Shown: positions 1 to 38,039 of the stretch, piece after piece | How the letters are laid out: each line of letters begins with the position of its first letter | How positions within the stretch are numbered: position 1 is the stretch's first letter | Source: Acestrorhynchus altus | Taxonomy: Eukaryota; Chordata; Actinopteri; Characiformes; Acestrorhynchidae | DNA length: 64,000 nt | Direction: 5' to 3' | NCBI GenBank assembly: GCA_034509495.1 | Contig: CM067522.1 | Location: 10,148,512 to 10,212,511 of the forward strand | Made by a program: the position numbers and the translations under genes | Notes under the pieces: model-generated | Told to the model about the DNA's origin: nothing | What the model saw: only the letters and a program-made list of their open reading frames with translations | Database searches by the model: none

Positions 1-53
1 TCGCGTTTTCTCATGTTGGTAATGGTCCATTATATTGTAAACACCACTCAAAC
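1..53 (-). CDS. ICME-like hydrolase, exon 7 (partial, runs off window)
   Basis: The acceptor (ctgcag at 59-54 on the minus strand) is followed by a frame reading GLSGVYNIMDHYQHEKTR. The first Gly is completed by the last base of the previous exon, so the phase fits. GLSG-Y-I--H is a conserved stretch after the nucleophile elbow in this family. Confidence 0.8.
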
Positions 54-3000
54 CTGCAGCGAAAGAAAACAAGCATGGGTGAGTTGAGTGAAGTGATTTA
101 TTCATATGCATAATTATTTTAAGGTTGGGCGATATATCAATATTTATATTGTTTTCAGAATATAAACAGAGCAGTATATGGGCTCAGGCAATATTGTTTA
201 ATTATTTTTTTTTTAGTTTTTAAATATGTTGTGTTTCAATCTTGCCGAAACCCCTTTTTCCTGCTCCCTCCTTGCTGCCCTCCACCCCCTGCTCTCAGCT
301 CCTACTCTACCCTGCTTCCCTCCACCCCCACACCACACCACGGAGGGGGCATAAGACTGGCCTGAAGATGACTTAGTGTACATGAAAAAGAAAGATTAAA
401 ATTTAAAATGTTTAAATATAGTAAACCAGAAAAAAGGATTTCTTGGGCTGTCCTAATATTTTTGGCTAAAATACTAGTGCATCTAAAAAAAATTTGAATG
501 CTGTGAAAAAGGTTTTTGACAATAATGTCACTTTAAGTGTAATGAATATAAAATATGACAGTTTAAATTCCAGAGTGAAACTGTGATCAAGAACGTGATT
601 ATTAATGACATTCTAATTTTTTGATCTGCACTAGTGTATCAGGATATGATTTTTTGTTCACATCTAACAGTCCTACTGTATTCAACACCCTTTTGTAACC
701 AAAAGCAATAATGTTGTGAAATAGCAGTACGTCACTTGTTAAATTACAGCCCTACGGCAAGAAAAGTAATATAATCATGTGTTTACCTATGATGGCTTTA
801 ATAGAGTTTGCAATTTCCCTCTGGTGAAAATGCTCAATGCTCAACTCATCCACACCTTCTACCAGAAACAGTGCAGTCAGGGCACACAGATGAGCCCCTG
901 CTGAATGGCCCATCAACACAACATTGTCCTAAACAACACAACAAATAACATGTATAGTTAATCAAACTTAACAAATTATAGAGTGTAACAGTGTCACAGT
1001 CAAGTTAATATTCACACAGTCTTGTGTAAAAGACTGACTCCCTGAATACACACTGACCCGAATCCACATTGACACAAGAAAGCAAGAGCACTCAGTCATT
1101 ATTAACATAAATACGTCAGAATGACAAAAACGACATTTATTTAATCATCTAATATAATGGTTAGCAAGTTCGCCTGCCAGCCCTGGAGTCTTGGGTTCGA
1201 GACACCCCCCCAGTGCTCCTGGTGGATTGTTGTTTCTGGTGCTTTCCTGGTGTGTGTTGGAATGTTGATTATAAAGTGTCCTTGGGTGTCTAGATTGGTG
1301 CTCTATAAATGTAACTACTTCATTCATTCATGTGCAGTTAAATTTCCCATCACGTTTCAGCAGATTATTCAACACAGAAGCCCCAACAACTAAATATATA
1401 TTACAGCGTTTCCTTTCTGTACACTTGCTTTCATTTTATCAAAGATGTGCGAGAAGTACTGTGTATAATTTGTGTTAGATATATATAACAAACAGTAACA
1501 GTCACTCGTTTTAGTAAACAGAAATATTCTACTTACTTTGTCGAGATTGAATGAATGTCCATTCTCTCTCACCCATATCAGACTGTCGCTTATGTCCTGA
1601 ACCATATTTAAAACATTCCCCTAAAAATGACGCAGTTTAAGACACATTAAATAAATTAAGCTCAATTAATTTTAGTGATAGCTTATTCAGTTTACATTCA
1701 AAAATGGTCATTTAATGCAACTTAATAATAAAACTACAAGTTCTGCCCTCAGACCAAATGTCCAATCACATTGCTCATTGAATCCACAACAGGTTAAGTG
1801 ACCCAAATCAGTTATATATAGGTTATATTTAGATTCTTCACATCTTTTTAATGTGACCTTTATCCAACATTTATCTGAACAGTCTGCACTGATAAATGTT
1901 GAGTTGGACTGACACCTGAATTCTTGTTCAAAGTCAGTTAGCACTGTTTAAGCCAGGCCCTCACACCACGTCACTTCGCATTAATTAATCTTAATGCTAA
2001 CGTGAGAAGCGCAGGTCTCTGTTAGTCGTATCACAGAGTGCATCACAGGCACCCAGTTACCCACCATTCAGGACATTTACCATAAACACTGCCTGGGCAG
2101 GGTGAAAAACATCAAGGACACTTCTCACCCAAACCACAGACTGTTCACCCTCCTCAATCTGGCAGACATCACAGGAGCCTCTGCTCCTGCACCAGCAGAC
2201 TAAGACACAGGATGTGACCCTGCTGCCAATTTAATCAACTCGGAGAGTGCCGCTGTACATATTGTACTTCATTCAATTTGCACTACTATTGTACATCATA
2301 ATGATGTACCTGCTGCCTCCTGCCTTTCTTACTGGACCACCTGCACCTTATATACAACTGTACTTTATGTAAATATCACTATTTATTGCACTTCTGGTAA
2401 GATGTAAAGAGCATCTCATTGGCTCTGTACCTGTACACTGCACAATGACAATAACATTGAATCTAATCTAATCTAATTTAATCTATTGGAGGAAGCATGT
2501 GCTTGTCATCACCCTCCTAGTGTTGGGAGCATCATATATGATGTGGAGAGTCCTAATGGGGTTGGGTAATTGACACTTCCAAATTGGTCTTTGGAATTAT
2601 AAAAATTTGCTTTTTATAATTGATCATTATGCTGTTTTATATGTTTTATAGAATGTTTACATGGTGTAGGGCTTACATTTGGCACTCACGCATCTCATTT
2701 ACAGGAGTGTAGGTAAAGTCTAAAGCTGATCTACTATAACTATCTATATACTATAACTATAACTACTTAATACTATACTTGATCCATATGCAAGAAACCT
2801 GCCGATTAAAACATACCAATGAACAATGAAGATTAACAAACATGAAAGGTTGAGCTTACCTTTGGATATATGGAATAATCAGGGCAAATGATGGATGCCT
2901 GAAGCTCCTTAGCCATTTGAAGAGCTAGGAGACAGTACGTTGATCTCTCTCCTGAGCCCCAGGCACCTCCGTATACAAAGACTACTACTGGAATGAGCTC

Positions 3001-4179
3001 AGTATCTGACTGGTCCAGGTTTGGGGAATGATATAAGTCTAGTTTGTTGCCTCTGCGTCCAAAAGTGATGCCCTACAGAAGAAAGAAAATGGTCTATATG
3101 GTAAAGCTACGAAAGAGACCCAGTTATTAAAGTGTCCCAGGTAATCTGCTTAACTGTACCAGAAAAGTCAAACATCAGGATGCAGAACACACTTCCTGCT
3201 GACATTCAAGCATTAAATCATACTGTATAAGAGATTCTGTCATCTTTAATAAAATCACCCATCCATATCAGTGCTGTAAAATCTCAACCTACATGTCTAT
3301 AACACATTTGGATCACAGAAAATGAAAGGCTGATGTGTACAAGTGTCTACTTGAATGGATAACAGGAAAGAGACAACTCACCTTCACACAGTACTTATTA
3401 CTGTCGACATTCTTGTACCATGACTTCCACTGGAAATACAGTTTGCCATACTGCAAATACTTCAGCATTTCCAGCACAGCTCTTGTTAAACAGTATATAC
3501 GCCTAAGAAACAGAGCAGTATATTTCTCAAAGTCCACCATAAATCTGCAGATTTAGGTCAAAATAAGGTTAGTAACAAACAACCAGAATGACAAACTTAA
3601 CTGGTGAAACTTTAACTTGTTTTATGGAACGTATTCACAAGCTCCCACCACTCTGTCAGGCTGAGATGCCTAGAGTTGGCTTTAGCACTTGAATAATCTG
3701 GGGCAATTATCCCCAAATATGATACAATGATATAAAACAATAAACAACAACAGATTAAATGAACGATGAATGAGCAGGAGTCCCATTACATTTGTCCACA
3801 TAGTGTATGTACATAATGATTCCAAATAGTGAAACCATTTTTGCAACTTAGTGTGAAATTATTCACTGTATGGGCAAGAAACTAAATGGCACTTGAAACC
3901 ATGGTGATAATATTGTAATCTGTGATAAAGGGTGGTCTAATTATCATGATAGTGAATTCATATATTGGCCTACACAACAATATGGCTGTTTTGTCTGTAT
4001 TGTGTAATGCTATTTGTTGTGTACCTTACCTGGGTTTCAGTGCCTCTGTATACTTTTTGTAACCTGGCTTGTTGGGCCAGCCATATAACCACTGGGCAAA
4101 AAGTGAGATGCTGTATGGAATGGCCACAAACAGTGCACCAGCAGCTACAGGAAGGGTCACGTCGTACTTTATCCAGCTC
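1..4179 (-). CDS. Isoprenylcysteine methylesterase-like membrane alpha/beta hydrolase, spliced, partial (3' end off window)
   Basis: The coding exons, in transcript order, are 4179-4030, 3544-3382, 3072-2860, 1620-1537, 928-787 and 53-1. Junction phases 2,0,0,0,1 all match and every intron is GT-AG. The joined product is 269 residues so far. It shows a hydrophobic membrane segment (about residues 8-32), a YGGAWGSG oxyanion-hole motif (139-146) and the nucleophile elbow GHSAG (Ser about 213). It then runs into GLSGVYNIMDHY at the window edge; the catalytic Asp and His must lie beyond it. The order of motifs is that of ICME/ICMEL carboxylesterases, whose plant members demethylate prenylcysteine methyl esters at ER/Golgi membranes. 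The substrate in fish is unknown to me. The gene is divergent to cspg4. Family call is firm; exact function is inference. Confidence 0.85.
126..370. repeat. Dispersed repeat, GGGCGATAT family, copy 1
   Basis: Starts with gggcgatatatcaatattta and runs through a C-rich block (gctccctccttgctgccc, then gctctcagctcctactctac). The same order of blocks recurs at 29226-29480, with head-only pieces near 27128 and, inverted, at 62718-62915. Confidence 0.6.
473..635. mobile_element. Short MITE with ACTAGTGCATCT inverted ends
   Basis: Left end actagtgcatctaaaaaa and right end ttttttgatctgcactagt are inverted copies about 160 bp apart in the last intron of the ICME-like gene. The same ends bound a 1.15-kb element at 14737-15882, so this looks like an internally deleted derivative. 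Confidence 0.6.
787..928 (-). CDS. ICME-like hydrolase, exon 6 with catalytic serine elbow
   Basis: 142 bp, from phase 0 to phase 1. It encodes DNVVLMGHSAGAHLCAL and then FLVEGVDELSIEHFHQRE. GHSAG is the serine nucleophile elbow of alpha/beta hydrolases. The donor is ATAG|gtaaac and the acceptor ends in ttag. Confidence 0.88.
1150..1325 (+). mobile_element. tRNA-derived SINE with A and B boxes
   Basis: The tRNA-like head has an A-box-like TGGTTAGCAAG (about 1157-1167) and a B box GGGTTCGAGAC (about 1193-1203). The body ends in ccttgggtgtctagattggt and gctctataaatgtaac, a tail common in teleost SINEs. It lies in an intron of the ICME-like gene. Confidence 0.6.
1537..1620 (-). CDS. ICME-like hydrolase, exon 5
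   Basis: 84 bp, phase 0 on both sides. It encodes 28 residues including VQDISDSLIWVRENG, the helix before the nucleophile strand. The acceptor is tttttag and the donor is a consensus AAA|gtaagt. Confidence 0.85.
2060..2490 (+). mobile_element. 3' end of a non-LTR retrotransposon
   Basis: Residual coding resembles the C-terminus of a LINE ORF2. It is followed by a 3' UTR-like stretch (tttattgcacttctggtaag, then gcacaatgacaataacattg) and a short-period tail of repeated aatct units at about 2460-2485. The tail unit and 5' truncation are typical of LINE insertion. Confidence 0.5.
2489..2610 (+). mobile_element. SINE 3' fragment (family with CACCCTCCTAGTGTTGGGAGC)
   Basis: Carries ggaggaagcatgtgcttgtc and the following ccctcctagtgttgggagca. 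These match the 3' half of fuller copies at 38040-38420, 51670-51995 and 25700-25945. Confidence 0.55.
2860..3072 (-). CDS. ICME-like hydrolase, exon 4 with oxyanion-hole motif
   Basis: 213 bp, 71 codons, phase 0 on both sides. It encodes GITFGRRGNKLDLYHSP, then VVVFVYGGAWGSGERSTYC, then ASIICPDYSIYPK. YGGAWGSG takes the place of the HGGG-type oxyanion motif, as in ICME proteins, and PDYSIYP is the following conserved strand. Donor AAAG|gtaagc, acceptor ttctgtag. Confidence 0.9.
3382..3544 (-). CDS. ICME-like hydrolase, exon 3
   Basis: 163 bp. It completes a split Arg codon and reads FMVDFEKYTALFLRRIYC, then WYKNVDSNKYCVK. This is a basic, amphipathic linker between the membrane anchor and the catalytic fold. 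Acceptor ctgcag, donor AAG|gtgagt. Confidence 0.82.
4030..4179 (-). CDS. ICME-like hydrolase, exon 2 with membrane anchor
   Basis: 150 bp. It reads SWIKYDVTLPVAAGALF, then VAIPYSISLFAQWLYGWP, a single hydrophobic segment followed by WPNKPGYKKY. The first base completes a split codon, which is ATG if the 40-bp microexon upstream is used. The donor is CCCAG|gtaagg. Confidence 0.78.
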
Positions 4180-4281
4180 CTGTCCACAAATGACAAAAAT
4201 ATAATAATACTCTAGTAATGAGAAGCTCATTCATAAAATAGGTGCTACTGACCGTTATACACTTTATATCAGAAAGTATTC

Positions 4282-4415
4282 GGGCTCCAGGTGGCTCTGC
4301 AGTGTAATGTGCTTGTACTATGATCTTAAGATTGCAGGATCATGCTGCTTGCCATCAGCAGGACCAAATTTGGCCATGTTTCCTTTGGATGGGAAAATAT
4401 GTATTCTCTGTCTCT
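4282..4415 (+). mobile_element. SINE 5' fragment, same family
   Basis: The core catgctgcttgccatcagca followed by atttggccatgtttcctttg matches the 5' half of the copies at 38040 and 51670. It lies in the intron upstream of exon 2 of the ICME-like gene. Confidence 0.5.
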
Positions 4416-4722
4416 CCATCCAAGTCTTGATATTAGTTGGGTTCTAAAACAGGTTCTAAAATCTGAAACCTTAATTCACAGTAGGAACCAAAGAACAGTA
4501 GGCCGTCAGTATGCTGTTGTCTATAACGCAACATGCCATGCAGTCAGTTCATTCCTTGTGGGTGCAACTATTTGTTTGACAATGAGTGTATAAACCTTCC
4601 CCAAGCATCCCCATGTGTTTTTGTGTTCCAGGTTGGTCATCTTAACCAGAGACAACATTGATTTACAAGTTGTTCTGCACCATAGGACAATATTTACCAT
4701 ATTAAATCAGTAAATTACTCAC

Positions 4723-4762
4723 ATTTTTATATGCAAAGGGCTGATTATGATGAATGGGTTAC
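4723..4762 (-). other. Candidate 40-bp microexon of the ICME-like gene (probably 5' UTR plus AT of the start codon)
   Basis: A strong polypyrimidine acceptor (ctcccctctttag) precedes 40 bases that end at a consensus donor AAAAT|gtgagt. Spliced to 4179-4030, its last two bases AT join a G to give ATG AGC TGG ATA. The same frame upstream in this microexon is open but has no earlier ATG. Supported by splice signals only. Confidence 0.45.
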
Positions 4763-4878
4763 CTAAAGAGGGGAGCAGAAAATACAGAATACATCAGTGA
4801 AGATACAGTACGAAAAAAACCTTTACGTAGATGACACTGACATTCCTCGGACTAAACATTTACATGATGTGTTGGAGC

Positions 4879-5030
4879 GGTGTTTCTCAACCCTGGTCTT
4901 AGAGGCACCTCTACCCTGCATATCTTACAGTCTCCCCTGCTCACAACACACCTGATTTAACTCATCCACTCATTAACAAACCCTGCCAGGGTTGCAGGGG
5001 GTGGGTTTAAGCTAAAACATAAAACAAACA
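4879..5030. repeat. MITE-like repeat, TGTTTCTCAACCCTGGTC ends, copy 1
   Basis: Begins gtgtttctcaaccctggtct with agaggcacc, then a ggttgcagggggtgggttta stretch. The other copies (53060-53175, 56585-56760) end with the inverted version, gtgcctccaggaccagggtt. Confidence 0.5.
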
Positions 5031-5399
5031 CGGGGCCAAAATCATCAGAAAACCCTGATAAGCCCATTTGTGCATGTATTTTTGTATTTTTTCAACATGA
5101 ATACATGATGCTTAAACAGGCCATCAGCCACAGGTAGTCACGGATTCACGGTGTACTGTAAACAATTCATCATGCTGTTTAAATGACACTGAATCATACA
5201 ATTATGAATCATTTATTATCATGTAATTAACTAATTATGCATTCTTACACAAAGAAGACATATCAACTAGTAGTGTAGTAATGTTCGTGTTTACTACCTT
5301 TTTGTGTTTTATACTTATACTACACTATATTTTCTTCCGACATTCGGCCATTGTAATTATTTATTTATTTATGTAAAGCGGAAGTATAAAGTAACAACA

Positions 5400-5925
5400 T
5401 TCACCATTAAATTCAAATGAACATTGGTGGTCTCTAAAAGATGACCTGCAGGGTGGAAATCAACATGTATGTGTGATGCACCCCTCAGTCTCTCCGGACT
5501 CCAATTCCCAGATTCCTCCAGTTTGTCACATGACTGATCATGTGACTCATTCACCTTCCTGATCACTGGAGTTCTGATTTTATTCTCCTGGTCCGGAGAC
5601 TGTTTGATCCAGCCTTTCAACCTGTTCAGTGTCCGGCTTTGCGTCACAACCTTTAACGTGCCACCCATGTTTATCGTCATCAGTCTTGTCCGTGTTTGAC
5701 ACGTTTCCGTGTCCTGGCTCCTGCCTTTCGTCTCGTCCAGTGTTTAATCTACCGGGTATTGAGCTTCACCTGTTTTTAGACTCTGTCCCTGATTTGTCCA
5801 TTCTGGTATTGTCTCTCCTGTCTGTTATTGACCTGGACTGTTTGACTCTGTTTTTTGCATTTGTCCCATTAAAGTGCTGTATTTATATATGTGTCTGCGT
5901 CGCTCTGTCCGGAACTGACCGTATG
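5400..5925 (+). mobile_element. Possible solo LTR or retroelement 3' segment
   Basis: GC-richer than its surroundings. It runs from ctccggactccaattcccag to an ATTAAA signal in cccattaaagtgctg, followed by T/G-rich sequence (tgtgtctgcgtcgctctgtc). Layout resembles U3-R-U5 of teleost LTR elements, but no reverse transcriptase, primer-binding site or paired LTR is visible. Two ORFs over 100 codons here (5369-5680 minus, 5629-5988 plus) overlap and look like chance. Confidence 0.35.
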
Positions 5926-5939
5926 AGTTATTCTGGTTT

Positions 5940-6075
5940 ATATACCAGCGGCGATTTCAAATCCGCATTCGAGGAAAATTGGCCCTAAAACATCCGTCGA
6001 ATTCGAATTTGCTAAAAATCGTCGAAATGCGAATGTCATCGAATTCAAACTTGGTCACATCCCTAGTCAATACAG
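5940..6075. repeat. AT-rich TTCGAA-containing dispersed repeat fragment
   Basis: Several near-palindromic attcgaatt/cgaatgcg words end at ggtcacatccctag, resembling a MITE terminus. No partner end was identified. Confidence 0.25.
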
Positions 6076-6109
6076 TGTTATATATACTGGGATATTTACT
6101 TTGTCCTCC

Positions 6110-6465
6110 ACTAGGACATGTGCGTCCCACATTACGTCATGTCCTATAAGCACCTGACCGTTGAACACCTATCACTACCCACTGGAGTGGACACACTGGA
6201 CATACAGTGTCTTTGCAACTTACCACAAAAGGTCACGTGAGTATGGGGTCAGAAACCACAACACCGGGCCACATCAAACTGCAAAACACGATCATTTATC
6301 CGACACACTACTCTTGTAAACGCACTCATTCAACGGGCCGCTGCTCTGACTACGATCTGCCGACAACAATTGGTGGGCGAAGGCTCTGCGTCCTTCTCCT
6401 ATTGGCTCAAATTTGACAAAAGGCGAGACAATGTGGAGACGCAGCGTTCTCATTGGTTGCAGCGT
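6110..6465 (-). promoter_or_regulatory. Candidate promoter and first exon of the ICME-like gene
   Basis: This single-copy-looking, GC-richer island carries two inverted CCAAT boxes (near 6395 and 6455), an ATF/CRE-like ATGACGTAAT (near 6131-6142) and an E-box within GGTCACGTGAG (about 6230-6241). A consensus minus-strand donor TTTTGTG|gtaagt sits at 6224/6223. A first exon ending at 6224 would fit the phase of the 40-bp microexon, with an in-frame TGA just upstream. No TATA box was seen. Confidence 0.4.
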
Positions 6466-6769
6466 AAGTCCCTGTTGTATTTATTTTTGTTCCACGTATT
6501 CCAGCTTTTTAATAGATTTGTATGGGGTATTATTAAATAATATTATTTTGTACACACACTGCAGCATATCTGTAACCAAAGGACCAAACAGACACACGCT
6601 ACGACTGCCTTTCCTGACTGCTAACCTGACCTATAGATGCTGTTACATAGACTTTACTGATAGTTAAGCTGGTCCGCATGGTTACCAGATCAGGCAAAAT
6701 GAAGACTTGCAGATAATAAAGGAATAAAGAAGGAAGATACATCCAGTAAATCAAAAACTGCCTTCTAAG

Positions 6770-6775
<6 letters not shown>

Positions 6776-6824
<49 letters not shown>
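6776..6824. repeat. (TA)n microsatellite
   Basis: About 24 uninterrupted TA units between the two divergent genes. Confidence 0.95.
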
Positions 6825-6825
<1 letters not shown>

Positions 6826-6835
6826 TACATGTCCA

Positions 6836-7090
6836 TCTTTGTCCATGTTTAGTTTTCTCCATCATGTGAATCTGACAGTTGTTCTTTATATTGTATCAGA
6901 ATTTTAGGATGAATTGACCAATAGAAAGACTCCAAAATTATTTTAATTGTTCTTAATTTATATTAACTTCCATTCAAAGTTAAGAAAATTTTTAATGCCC
7001 TCTAAAGTCTCCATTTTGGAGATGTTTTTGTTGGACAGTGACAATATATGATTTTGGTTGTAGGGTTGTAGTGAAATATGCCCAGATGCA
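6836..7090. repeat. Dispersed repeat (TTTAGTTTTCTCCATCAT family), copy 1
   Basis: Shares gtttagttttctccatcatg, a gaccaatagaaa block, ttaacttccattcaaagtta and ctccattttggaga, in the same order as 10847-11015 and partly 11965-12100. Confidence 0.6.
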
Positions 7091-7202
7091 GTTTTGGAAT
7101 TAAAAACCTTGTTCTTTTGCCTCAGAATGAGACATGCTGAAAAAATGATAAGCCTATGCCACACAATTACTGATAGTAGCATAGCCAAGCCCAGCATACA
7201 CA

Positions 7203-7733
7203 CTTAAAAATGAGGGTTCTTCAAAGGTTCTTCAGAAAAGAAAATGATTCTATGTAGAACCATGAACATTTGCATCAGGAAAGGCTTCTTGACATTAATG
7301 AAGTACATGCTTTAGAAGGTTACATTAAACCTTTTTGTAAAGGTTTCTTTTATATAGCACCAGGTTCTACTATTGTTACAAGCTGTTAAAATACTATAAA
7401 TATTAAGGTTCTTCAACAAAGAAAGTTATATATAGAAGTCTATATATAACTATGAACTCAAAGAACCCAGGATTAAATAATAGAATAATTTTCTTTACAG
7501 AATAACTCTTGAAGAACCCCAATGTTGAAGTAAGTAGAACCCATTTTGGTGCTATATAGAATCCTTTTCAAAATGATTATATAGAGAAACCTCTACAGCA
7601 CAATCAGTAACAGCCTAAAGAACTTTTCATTCATGCAAAGGGTTCTTTGAGTGTTCATGGTTATATACAAAACTGTTTGTTTTTTGTTTGTTTGTTTTTT
7701 ACTGAAGAACCATTGAAGAACCCTCATTTAAGT
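7203..7733. mobile_element. Fold-back MITE with GAGGGTTCTTCAA ends
   Basis: The left arm (atgagggttcttcaaaggtt, then cttcag) and the right arm (ctgaagaaccattgaagaac, then cctcat) are inverted copies about 530 bp apart. Inner sequence also alternates ggttct and agaacc words, so much of it can fold back. No transposase. Confidence 0.65.
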
Positions 7734-8839
7734 CTGTACCTTATACCATTATATTTTCTCATTCTCCAGAGAATAATCTAGGAAATTTGTGGGTTTTTTG
7801 GAACAAAATAGTTTCTGAAATCAGATGATAAATCTTGCTGCAACATCACTGTCTACAAAATAAACCAAAAACTGGTCTTAGACAGTGGCCTTTAATTTAT
7901 GAAAATCTCATTGCCTGTAAGAAAAGTGAATGAAGTAAGATGTTTTGCAAATCATAGTGAAACATTAAAGCCAGAACTAATGGATCTAATAAATAACATT
8001 GTGAATAATCTTAACCAATTATCAGAGTTTAAGCTTTTAATAATAATTACCAGAGTTTAAGCTTTTAATAATAAAAATAACTTGCACTTTTCTTGTATGA
8101 CTCAATGATGGCACAAATTGCCTGGTGTTTCACAAGCTCTCTTTCAGTGGTTCAGTGGGTTATATAGTATGTGTTTGAGTGTAGCTCTGCCCAAACAGGG
8201 AGGCATACTCCAAGACGGTCAAAAGAAGGTCAAATATACATGAAGCAGCACATCAGGAGGGAGGCCTGCATGCTTGGCCACTCTTTGATAATGAATCTGG
8301 GGTTTAACTTTCTTGCTAATATAACAAAGGTGGTTACACATGTTTTACTTACATACCCTTCTCAAAATGTCATTTTTTTTAGTTTTTTATGTAGCCTTTT
8401 GGTAGATTTCTTAAAAATAAATTTAGATGTTGGGGTGTGTATTTACAGAGATATAATCTGACTAAGTCTGTTTCTTACCAATGTTAAATTCCTGTTTAAC
8501 TTTCAGGACCAGAGATCTGCATTTTGTGGGATTGAATTAAACCCCGTTTTTAATGCCAAAGGAGCATGTTTGTATACTTTTTATTGCTCTGTCCAAATGA
8601 ACATAACCAACTTGGAGACTCTGACTAATCAGTAATTGGCAGCACTAATGATGTCACTGACTAAGATATTGGGTTATAGAGGAAAATTAGAATGAAGAGG
8701 CTGTTTGCTCTCTCTTTTTTTGCTTGCACAGTTCACGTGTTCACATTTCATTTTAATTTTTGTCCTCCTTTGAGATTATTATTGAGCTTATTAATTAGCT
8801 AATGCGTTGGTCGGGGTGATGTAGAGCAGGGAAGACATT

Positions 8840-9010
8840 AATAATCAATCAAATCAAATCAGGGTTATTGTCAGATCACATTACACAGGTGTAAGGGTGA
8901 GTGAAAAAACGTAGGTGCAGGTCCCTCACAATAGTGGAACAGATCCATAAAAACACAGATAAACAAAGATAAAGAAAATAACTATATGTAATATAAATAG
9001 AGTATTACCA
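8840..9010. repeat. Retroelement-like dispersed fragment
   Basis: The segment aagggtgagtgaaaaaacgt, then ggtgcaggtccctcacaata, then atccataaaaac, resembles 3' pieces of teleost LINEs. Only one copy lies in the window, so the call is weak. Confidence 0.3.
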
Positions 9011-9359
9011 CATTCACGCACTACATGTACAGTATTACAGTACACTCCTCTGGGATAAGACACTGTTGCTAATTAGAGGATGTGAAATTGAGACACATCC
9101 CAGAGGCAACACGTACAAGATCTTATTAACTACATCCACATCATGTCTTTATAGGTGGGCCTGTGAGGCATGTTTTAAGGTGGACTGTGGAATCAGCTTT
9201 TTCTGGATGGAGCTCCATGAAGAACCACTGGAAAGAGCTGCACATCATCTTACTAATATTCTTGTGACAGAATGCAATCAAATTCTTACACCATTGTTCC
9301 AAGTTCTAACATAGTGGGAAGAAATAAACTTCCAATCAGTTCCACCCAGCCAGGATCCT

Positions 9360-9582
9360 ACAGTGTAGGGGCTTTCTGCGAGTGCGCAGGCGCAGTTCCG
9401 CGAGAGGCGGGGCCTGGCGGCATGGGCGGGGCCAGCCCCAAGCCCTGCTCGGCCGGAGCGGAGTTTGTGAACGGAGTGGAAACACTGAGTTCAGGCTCCG
9501 GCCGCCTGCGGAGGAAATGGCCCAAAGCCGTGTGCAGTGTCGCGGGGAAGCGCAGTAGAAACAGCGTGTGAAGAGCGTTAAC
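9360..9582 (+). promoter_or_regulatory. cspg4: cspg4 CpG-rich promoter and 5' UTR
   Basis: An isolated CpG-dense block in AT-rich surroundings. It has GC boxes GGCGGGGCC (9406-9414) and GGGCGGGGCC (9424-9433), and an NRF1-like TGCGCAGGCGCA (9383-9394). No TATA box was seen, so it looks like a dispersed CpG-island start. An in-frame TAG at 9556-9558 makes the ATG at 9583 the first in frame. Transcription start not determinable. Confidence 0.65.
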
Positions 9583-36989
<27,407 letters not shown>

Positions 36990-37600
36990 TGGCCCTGTGT
37001 CCTCTCCAAAGCTTCCTTTTCACTGTAGGGGTTAGTGGTTACTATGACTACATTGTTCCCATTTGCACCAGCATGAACTTCTGTGAGCCATTATGGTTTC
37101 TGTTTCCATCTTTTTGCCATGAAATTAGGATTCGGAAGTATGAAAAAAAAATCTGCTGCGTCAATAATTGCTGCAGGAGGTCAGTGACAGTGTTCCACGA
37201 ATACCCTACATGTGGTAGTTTTTACTTCCCGTTCTGTTTTGTATGAGCTGACAATGTGCACTAAATGATAAAGTGAAAGATACCAGATGAGGTTTCACAA
37301 TGAACACAAATGAACTCTCAGTGAACACTGTCCTATGTCATCAGAGTCATCCCACACTAACGACCATTACACACTGAATGCGACATGAATACGTGAGACA
37401 ACAAACTATTCACACTGAAACTGACTTCATGTGATTTTGAATTGAGTTTTTCAGGCCATGAGGTAGAATGTGCTTAGGAGGACTAAATCAACTGTGAAAC
37501 TACGTTGTAGTTCCGATCACTGTGGAGCTGCATTTCCAGAACAGCTTGAATGGTGTGCAGAAACTCTCCTGAATTAAAGTTTAATCCACTAACTTGCAAT
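36990..37600 (+). other. cspg4: cspg4 3' UTR (probable)
   Basis: No coding potential after the TGA. The first plausible poly(A) signal is ATTAAA at 37573-37578, followed by T-rich sequence (ttttttctctttttgaga). No AATAAA was found up to 38 kb, so the true end could be further downstream. Confidence 0.4.
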
Positions 37601-38039
37601 TTTTTCTCTTTTTGAGAAGAGACTATTGGCCTTGAAATCACATCTTTCTCCATACATAGTGCACAGCTCGGTGCACTTCAGCTGACTTTGAACAGATATT
37701 GGTAATGCAGCTCCATAGGTAATGAGGGCACAGTTAAAAGTTGTAGCTGACAGTAGTAACAATGGCTGTTAACATACCACTGCCATTAAGAGAGCTGTGA
37801 GTGGTGAATTGTATTTTTGATATGTAATAATACATTAACTGGTACAAAAAAACATGGCTAGAGAAAAGGATTTTCAATGAAAGGTACTTTATTGTAACTT
37901 AATAGGGTACAGCCCTAGTGACAGGTTTACAGCCCTAGTGACTTTTAACTACAAATCCGTAATTCTTTTAATTAATATGTATACACATTTTTAAAAAAAG
38001 CTTCTAACATGCAAATAATTAGCACAGAATATTTGGTAC

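Larger units (their letters stand above)
6466..9359. other. Intergenic stretch between the two divergent genes
   Basis: No coding exon recognised. It holds (TA)n at 6776-6824, a dispersed repeat at 6836-7090, a fold-back MITE at 7203-7733, a small tandem duplication near 8020-8070 and a retroelement-like fragment at 8840-9010. The rest is AT-rich unique-looking sequence. Confidence 0.6.

Noticed and set aside
1157..1203. Functional tRNA gene suggested by A and B boxes
   Set aside because: No complete cloverleaf follows; the downstream body and tail are those of a SINE.
5369..5988. Two overlapping open frames of 103 and 119 codons
   Set aside because: They overlap on opposite strands inside a GC-rich repeat-like segment, match no family I know, and have no splice or start context.
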